Source: Heliocidaris tuberculata (Eukaryota; Echinodermata; Echinoidea; Camarodonta; Echinometridae). From it: a stretch of DNA of 64,000 nt. Made by a program: the position numbers and the translations under genes. The notes beneath the pieces are model-generated. The model ran no database searches. It saw only the letters and a list, made by a program, of their open reading frames with translations, and was not told where the DNA came from. The DNA lies in assembly GCA_025618425.1 (NCBI GenBank), contig CM046833.1, positions 34,098,247 to 34,162,246 on the forward strand. Direction: 5' to 3'. Below are positions 35,201 through 44,200 of the stretch, one piece after another (within the stretch, counting starts at the first letter, position 1; each line of letters begins with the position of its first letter).

Positions 35201-38200
35201 ATATTTTATCAATAATCCATCAAAAGAGATTTGTATTACTAAGTAAAGGATTCAACAGGATATCTTGCCATTCAATCGTGACTATAATCACATTACCCTG
35301 AAGTAGTGTATTGATAACTCGTATATAATAATATTTCTTCTTCTTGGAATTAAAATTTCAACACTCATAGTGATGAAATAGATAATCAAGCTGAGATGGA
35401 ATATACAGGGTAATACCTCCTCCTCTTTTATCATCTATGCTATTGTAGACTAAATTATACCATGTGATAGGATAAAAGGCCCCTGCAACCCAAACGCAAC
35501 CCAATTTATTTATTTATTTATTTATTTATTTTGTTTTATTCCTGTTGATGTGCAGGGATGCATATAACTAATATTCTGTTATTCAAACATCTGGATATGT
35601 TTCATAGATTTTTAAATGTTTTTTTGAAATATTTCCCCCAACCTCCTAAGATCCACGCTAGAAAAAAATGTTCCAGATCTCATTCCTGCAATGACATCAT
35701 ATGTTAATCATCAGTCAACTACACTAACATTCTACAATAAACACTGGGATGTAACTTCCCCCAGCTCAGCACATGCTCACAATATAATTGCATGCTTTCA
35801 AACAATACCTCCTCAATACCATTTTTTTCCTGGTGATGCTACAGCATGTCTGACATAGCAACTCCTATGTCTGTATGTAGGCATTGTATGGTCTATTAAA
35901 ACAGATGGTCCTCTCTGGCAAAGCTACATACCACTGTCTCTCCTTAGCTCACTAATGATTAACAGATGATGTCATTGCAGGAATGAGATCTGAGGCATTT
36001 TGGGGGTGGAGCTTAGCATGTTTGATAAAATGATTTTAAAAATATCTTTAATATTTATGAAACATATTTAGATGTTTGAATAAAAAAATATTAGTTGTAT
36101 GCATCCCTGCACATAAACAGGAATCAACTTGTATTTGGGTTTCAGGGGACCTTTAAAGATGGCATGAATGTCAGCTTATAGTATATATGCTAGCATCAAT
36201 GTCTTTAATGATTTTTTTAAAAGCGTGGCGCAACTACGAGATGGGATGGGCACGTGCTCCAAATTCAATTGGCAAGAAAAGAAGGAAGAGAGAGAGGGGG
36301 AAAGAGAAGATTTTCTTGAACTTGGCCTTTAATTTAAACCCAGAGCACTGGAAAGGAGCCTGTGAAGGTCCACCTTAACAATAATGAATTTCTACGATGC
36401 ATTAAAAACGTACTGGGGTAGTTAAGGAGCGGGGAATGGAACCATGCTTCCAATGGCAACCCCCCCCAAAAAAAAACAACAAACAAAAACAACAACAACA
36501 ACAAACAAAAAAAAACAAACCCCCCCCAAAAAAAACCCCCAAAACAAAAACAAAAAACAAAAACAAAAAACAAAAAACAAAAAACAAAAAACAAACAAAA
36601 ACAAAAAACACACACCAAAAAACAACACCAACAAAACAAAACAAAAAAGAACCAAAAAAAGACAAAAAATAAACAAAAAAACAAACAAAAACAAAACAAA
36701 AGCAAAAAATAAAAACACACAAAAACAAAATAACAACAAACAAGCAAACAAACACACACAAAAAGTAAATAGATAAACAATAAACGAATAAATTAAAAAA
36801 GAATTAAAATACTGAAAAGAGTGAGAGGGAAAGAGAGAGAGAGAGAGAGAGAGAGGAACAGAGAGAATAGGAGAGAGAGAGAGAGAGAGAGAAGTACCCA
36901 GAATATATTTTCTCGGAACTCGACCTAAACCGTCACCAGTCGTCACCACAATATTTCGCTGGGAAATTAACTTTTCACTTTAAAACGGCCAACTTTCATC
37001 TATCTTTGGTAACTGTTCCGCCCTGACAACAAAATTTGGAACTGTCTATAAAGATTGTGAAAATGTGAAACTGTCTTGAATAAATCTTATAGGAAACAGT
37101 GTGACGAGGGACGAGTTGATGTTGGACGAGTTGTAAAATGGACGTCGAAGAGGTAGAATAGAGTTTTTCTAAACCTACGACCACGACTTCGCCTCGTTCT
37201 TTTGTACCTTGTTCATCGGCTGGATGATGGTGTGAGCAGGACCCGTAACAAAATGGGGGAATGTCTGGAATCACTATGAAGGCCTCAGGTGAATAGAAAA
37301 AGGTGAAAAATTAGGGAATTTTGGTCTCCCTGAAACGCTAAGGTGATAGCGCGCGCTCGTGTTTCGAGTCATATGCATGCATGCATTGCGTTGTAGTGTA
37401 CGCTTGTCGTCGAAGCATGTGCGAAGACACCGCGGAGTTTGCGGATGTTGATTGTTGGTGGTCGCTGACCAGGTCGTGCGGTTGCACGGGTTTGCACAGG
37501 TTTAATGTGTTTGAAACAGAGTCTTGCTGATTATGTTTCGGTGTTTTACAATTGTTAAAACTTTATGTTGGACTTTTAGTCTGTGAATGCTGGTGTTCTT
37601 GCCTTTTGCTGGTGCTTTATGGTGATAAACGTTGAGACGGGGTATGAGCTCAACGTGGGGGTTGTCTCATAGGCATTCAGTTGACGTGTGGTATAGCACG
37701 TTGTGTTGTGTGCAGTGCGGTGTATACGAGAGTGTGTTGCCGTCTGTGCAGGCTGTGATTGGGGCAGAATTCCAGGGCATCTCGCTATGAGATTTTAGTT
37801 CGCTTGATTGAGTGAATTTTGTTGGTTGAAGGTATTTCAACTGGGTTAACCGTATCAGGTTGCCGTGTTTGTTGGTTGAGGTTTACCAACGGTGTTGACC
37901 AGAGTTAGGTTGACAGGAATTTAGGTTGAAGGTTTATTCAACTGGGGTAATCGAGTCAGATTACCAGCTTTGTAGGTCGAGGTTAAATCGGCTGGATCAA
38001 CCGGATCAGGTTGTAGGATTTTACGGTTGATTGTTTCAACTTGGGTAACCGAGTCAGGTTATCTGATTTTGTTTGGCTAAGAATTTTTAGGGTTTCTTTA
38101 GCTGTTTCTAATCTTTTCAGCATTGAAGATTAGGGGTCTGTATTGGCCATGGCAGATTTTTCATTGGAAAAATTTGTGGAATCTCCCACTGTAGAGGAAT

Positions 38201-41200
38201 TGCTGGTCTTGAAGAAGGCTGATCTATTGCAGGTAGCCAATCATTACCAGGTTGCTGAGGTAAAGAGCAACTGGTGTAAAGTTGAGATAGTGAAAGCTAT
38301 TATTCAGTGGTTGGTGGAGGAGGCAGATGTTCTCCCACTTGATGCTTTGAATAGCATGCCTGGTGCATCCCAGGGAAAGGAAAACGCAGAAGAGAAATTG
38401 CGGTTAAAAGAGCTGGAGCTAGAGATAGCAAAAGTCGAACTAGAGAGAGAGCAAGTAGTTCTAAGGAGAGAAAGAGCGAGTGCTGAAGAGAGAGAAGAGA
38501 TTAGGCAGGCTCAGTCTGATTTCGATGTAGCTAGGCACGTACGGATGGTTCCGGCGTTTGAGGAGGATGAAGTAGAGAAATATTTTCTGCACTTTGAGAA
38601 GGTGGCTGTTAGTTTGAATTGGCCACGGGAGAAATGGTCCCACCTGCTACAATCTCAGTTGAAGGGTAAAGCTCGAGATGCTTATTCGGCTTTGTCCGTT
38701 GAAGAAGCGGGTCAGTATGACATAGTAAAAGATGCTGTATTGCATGCCTATGAGCTAGTACCAGAAGGGTACCGACAACAATTTCGGAAATCGCGAAAAG
38801 ATGAGTCACAGACACATCTAGAATTTGCTAGGCGCAAGGAACAGTTGTTCGATAGATGGGGTTTTTCGCTCCATGTCAAGAACTTTGCGGATCTTCGAGA
38901 AATCATACTTCTTGAAGAGTTCAAAATAAGTGTTCACATTGATGTTCGATTGCATTTAGAAGCGCAGCGAATAGGAACACTTAGTGAAGCAGCCCGTGTT
39001 GCTGATGATTTTGTGCTGACACACAGAACCACAAACAAAATTTCTAGTGAAACAAAGAAAACTGGAAAGTGGAACAAAAACAAGAAAAATGGTTCAGCAC
39101 ATGTCAACGATGAAGTCAAATCACAGTCTAAGGAAGAACAGGGAAAAGCTAGTGAAAAAAAAAATGCTTTGCATGTAAACAGGTTGGGCATTTTAAGGCG
39201 AAGTGTCCTACACTTCAAGCGAAGTGAAGTGAAACTAGCGCATATCCGAATGCATTTGTGAAAAATTTGTCAGATTCACAGAGTAGGATTGAACCGGTAG
39301 ACATAGAGAAAGTGAAAAAGCAGTACGAGCCATTTGTATCTGTAGGATTTGTGTCCTTATCTGAGAGTGATGAGGCTAGGAGAGTGAAAGTGTTGAGAGA
39401 TACTGGTTCTTCTCAGTCCATGATTTTGGAAAGTGTTTTACCCTTTGGTGAGAGTTCTTCTGTTGGTGCAAGTGTGTTGCTCAAGGGCATTGGAGATGGT
39501 TTTGTGGAAGCCCCCCTTCATGAGGTAGACTTGAATTCCGGCCTTGTTTCTGGTGTTGTGAAGATGGCTGTTCGACCATCACTTCCTATCGAGGATGTGT
39601 CCATCATATTAGGCAATGATCTTGCTGGTGAGAGAGTCGGGTCATGTCCAGTAGTGAGTTCACGTCCTTGTGACAGTAGTGAGACAGATCAGTTGGTTGC
39701 AGAATTTCCCTCTGTGTTCCCGTCGTGTGCTGTAACTCGTTCAATGGCAAAGAGAGTAGAGTCTGAGAAGGAGTCTAGTGAGATAGATGTTGACTTAGGA
39801 GATTCTTTCTTTTGTCGTGTGGTTGAGGGTGAGTCCAAATCAAATGAGGATGAGAGTGCACGAGAGATGCATGGTGAAGGAAGTAATCAGAAGTCTGAAC
39901 CAATTTTGTCTAAGAGAAAGTTGCAAGAGAAGCAACAAAAAGATCCTCAGTTGATTTCTTTGGGTGAGAGAGCTGTTTCTGAGGAGGAGGCATTGACTGT
40001 GCCTGTTTGTTATTACAAGAAAGCAGGTGTGCTCATGAGAAAGTGGAGGCCACCAGATGTTCCTGCAGATGAAGTGTGGAAAGAAGTCCACCAGATTGTA
40101 GTCCCTTTTACATACAGGCAGGACATAATTAGCCTTGCTCATGAAGCTCCACTTGCAGGTCACTTAGGAGTTCACAAAACTCAGGAGAAAATTCTTTCTC
40201 ATTTCTTCTGGCCTGGTCTGCAAAAGGATGTTGCGGATTTTTGCAGAAGCTGCCATGTGTGTCAGGTTGTAGGCAAACCAAACCAGAAAATACCGGCAGC
40301 GCCGCTGAAGCCAATACCGGCCTTCAATGAGCCGTTCTCAAGGATTATAGTGGATTGCGTAGGTCCTCTTTCAAGGACAAAGGCAGGCAATGAATACTTA
40401 TTGACAGTCATGTGCGCTGCGACAAGATATACCGAAGCGATACCACTTAGGCGCATTACAGCGAAAAATGTAACCAAGTCATTAGTGAAATTCTTCACTA
40501 CTGTAGGACTACCAAAGACTGTACAGTCTGATCAAGGATCAAATTTTATGTCTAAGGTGTTCAAACAGGTGTTACAGCAGTTAGGGATTGAGCATGTAAC
40601 TTCGAGTGCATATCATCCAGAGTCTCAGGGAGCATTGGAGAGGTTTCACCAAACCCTCAAGAACATGCTGAAGACTTATTGTCTTGAGACAGAGAAGGAC
40701 TGGGATGAGGGAGTCCCATTGTTACTCTTTGCTATGAGGGAGTCTGTTCAAGAGTCTTTAGGGTTCAGCCCTTTTGAGTTAGTGTATGGACATGAAGTCC
40801 GCGGACCCCTCAAGTTGTTGAAAGAAAGGTTGTTGTCGGAAGATGAGGACATGAATTTGTTGGACTATGCTTCTTCTTTCCGCGAAAGATTGAATCGCGC
40901 TTGTGAGGTTGCTAAACAGAATCTGTCTGACTCTCAGGAGAGGATGAAGTCCTGGTATGACAGAAAATCCAAGGAAAGGAACTTCAAGGAAGGTGATGAA
41001 GTCTTGGTGTTGTTGCCCTTGGTTGGTCATTCTCTACAGGCTAGATTTTCTGGACCGTATGTCATTGCTAAGAGAATTGGTGATGTTAACTATGTCGTAA
41101 AAACTCCAGATAGGCAGAAGAAAAGACGTGTATGTCATGTGAATATGCTGAAGCCGTATATTCGGTGAGATGATGAAGAGAAAGCACAACCAGTGTTGAG

Positions 41201-44200
41201 TGCTGTAGAATCTAATCCAAAGAGTGAAGAAGAAGAAATGTGCAAGATTGAAAGAGAGGAACCATGTGTGAAATTGAAAAATTCAGAGGTTCTAGCACAT
41301 ATTGATGACAAACTAACCCACTTGTCTGAGAAGGAGAGGAAGGATGTGAAAGAGTTGTTGAATGAGTATCCGCAATTGTTTGCAGATGTCCCCTCTCGAA
41401 CAGATGCTGTTGAGCATGATGTTGATGTGGGAGATACTACCCCAATCAAACAGGCACCATATCGGGCCAACCCAACAAAGATGAAAAGTCTTGAGAAAGA
41501 AATAGAGTATATGCTACAGAATGGCATTATTGAGCCAAGTAGTAGTGCATGGTCTTCTCCATGTATCCTGGTTCCGAAACCAGATAGATCATATCGTTTC
41601 TGTACCGACTACAGAAAAGTCAATGCGTGTACAAAAACAGATTCATTCCCCATTCCGCGCGTAGATGATTGTATTGACCGTATAGGCAAAGCAAAGTATG
41701 TGAGCAAATTCGATCTGCTGAAAGGTTATTGGCAGATCCCCTTGACCAAGAGAGCGCAAGAGATTTCCGCATTTGCTACACTGCAAGGCCTATTTCATTA
41801 CACCGTGATGCCTTTCGGCATGAAAAACGCGCCGGCTACATTCCAAAGACTCGTGAATAGTCTTGTTTCAAGTCTTGAAGGCTGTGAAGCTTATATTGAT
41901 GACTTAGTTGTGTATAGTGAAGATTGGGATGTTCATGTACAGAGAATCAGAGAGTTGTTCAGAAGGTTGGCTGCTGCCAAAATGACAGTGAATCTGGCAA
42001 AGAGTGAGTTTGGAGGTGCTAGTGTTAGTTTCCTGGGTCATGTTGTTGGCTCTGGTCACGTTCGACCACTCGGCGAAGGTAGAAGCAATTCTGGCTTTCC
42101 CGACTCCAACCAACCGGAAGGAACTGATGCGGTTTCTGGGCATGGCAGGCTACTACAGACGGTTCTGCCATAACTTCTCTGATGTCGTGGCTCCGCTAAC
42201 CAATCTACTACGCAAAGAAGTGAAGTTCGTCTGGTCCAGTGACTGTAAGAGTGCTTTCGACCAGGTGAAAGCTCTCTTATCTACCAATCCTGTGTTGATG
42301 GCTCCAGACTTCAACCAGCCGTTCAGCCTGATGGTGGATGCTAGTGATGTTGGCGCTGGTGCTGTGCTAACTCAGAAGGACGCAGAAGGAGTCGACAGAC
42401 CTATATCCTTCTTTTCTAAGAAGTTTTCCCCTAGTCAGAAGAACTATTCGACTGTTGAGAAAGAGACTCTATCAATGATCCTAGCACTTGAACATTTCAG
42501 CGTGTATGTTCATGGATCGCAGTACCCAGTCAGAGTATTGACGGATCATAACCCACTGACATTTCTTAGTAAAATGAAACACAAAAACCAGAGATTGACA
42601 CGTTGGAGCTTGTTGCTGCAAGAGTATAACTTGAACATTGAGCACATTGCAGGAAAGAACAATGTTATTGCAGATGCTCTATCTCGTGTGTGAACTTGAA
42701 CTTAATCTCTGTGAAATTACATGGAAAGTGGACTTACCTTATGTGAGATACTTCGTGAACATTTGAGCAGTTTATTGATATGAACTGGAATTCCATGTGG
42801 AGAAGAAAAACAGAACTTTGAACTTGATAATCAGAGACTGATTGGACTCAGTGAAGCAATTTTCTTCTTGTGTTTGCTTTTTTCTGAGCTTTTTGATATA
42901 TTGCACATCTTTATGTATTTCTGAAAGTGAAATGATTAGTATTTTCTGTTGTGAAGAGTTTAACATGCATGACAACATTCTGGTGTTAAATTCCCTTTTC
43001 GATTTTACAAAAGAATTAAGAAAAAAAAAAGAGAAAAGTTAGTTCTCGTTTGGTTATGCATGTGTGTCACTTTCAAAACAGGAAATAAGATTTGATTTTT
43101 CATGTTTCATTGAAAAATGTTGTTTGTTGACAATTGTATTATTGGAACCAAAGAGAAAAGGTATTCTCTTGTATATTGGTCCCTTGAAGATGAAAGATAA
43201 ATGTCATTGTTATGAAAATGCATAAGATTGCATTAACAGTGAAAAAAATTACCACATCTTTATATTTTGAAGATATGTTGTTTTATCTTTGAGACAGATA
43301 TGTTATTGCTGAAAGTTGTTTATTAATTTCATTGGAAGAAAAAAATGTACATCTTTGCGAAAGCTATTTTTGTTGAATTGCCAAGAAGCAATTACATGAC
43401 AGAGATGACTCATTTCATGTATTATAACATGTCAGTGATTTTAACATGTTTTGTTGTTTGTTGAGAAACAATTTCTTAAGTAAATTTAAATAGAAGAAAT
43501 TGGATAAATACAACTTCTGATTTATGCACACATTAAGTGATAAATGTAAAGGTGCAGGATATTGGAAGAATTTTTGTGTTGAAACTTATGAAAGTTATTA
43601 TTTTCATATTACATATGAATGCCATAACCACTAGACAAACTTGACTTCAGTATACAAGCTGTGATACCATCTGCATGTTGGTACTACCCAGATTTTCGTG
43701 AGTTAAATTGTTTTCTCAGAATTCTAAACTTATCTGAGGGTACAGATAGTTTCCATATTTATCAGCATTTGATGATTGATGTATTTTTGACAGTGTCAGA
43801 AACAAAAGTGACAGTGCAGCTAAAAGCAGCGCAGCATAGCCAATTGCATAAAATACTTCATGTTTTGTGATGATATATTTTGTTGGACAAAATTCATCCT
43901 TTGTCATTTTTGTGAGACACTGATGTACTCCTTTGTGTAGAGTATTTACATGTGAAGATGTTTAAGATGTTTGTTTGCCTCACAGAGAATTATGAGCATT
44001 TTACTGCAGTTGCATATCAAATTGATTGCTTGTTTATGTCTCCTTGCAAATGAACATGTTTTTATATTACTTGTAAGCCAAGAAATTGTGTTTATACTAT
44101 GTTTTACAAGAACACAATTTGTGCATTTATAATGAGCTTGTGCTATTTTTAGGTACCAACAAATCGATCGATACTAGTTTTTCGCAGTATGACAGTATTA

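Larger units (their letters stand above)
37251..38148 (+). other. Untranslated leader of the Gmr1-like element
   Basis: 898 bp between the LTR and the gag ATG. The last third is the hairpin array; the first two thirds show no ORF or repeat I recognise. Confidence 0.75.

Noticed and set aside
36334..36949. Several frames of 78-175 codons on both strands
   Set aside because: Composition product of (CAAAAA)n and (GA)n low complexity.
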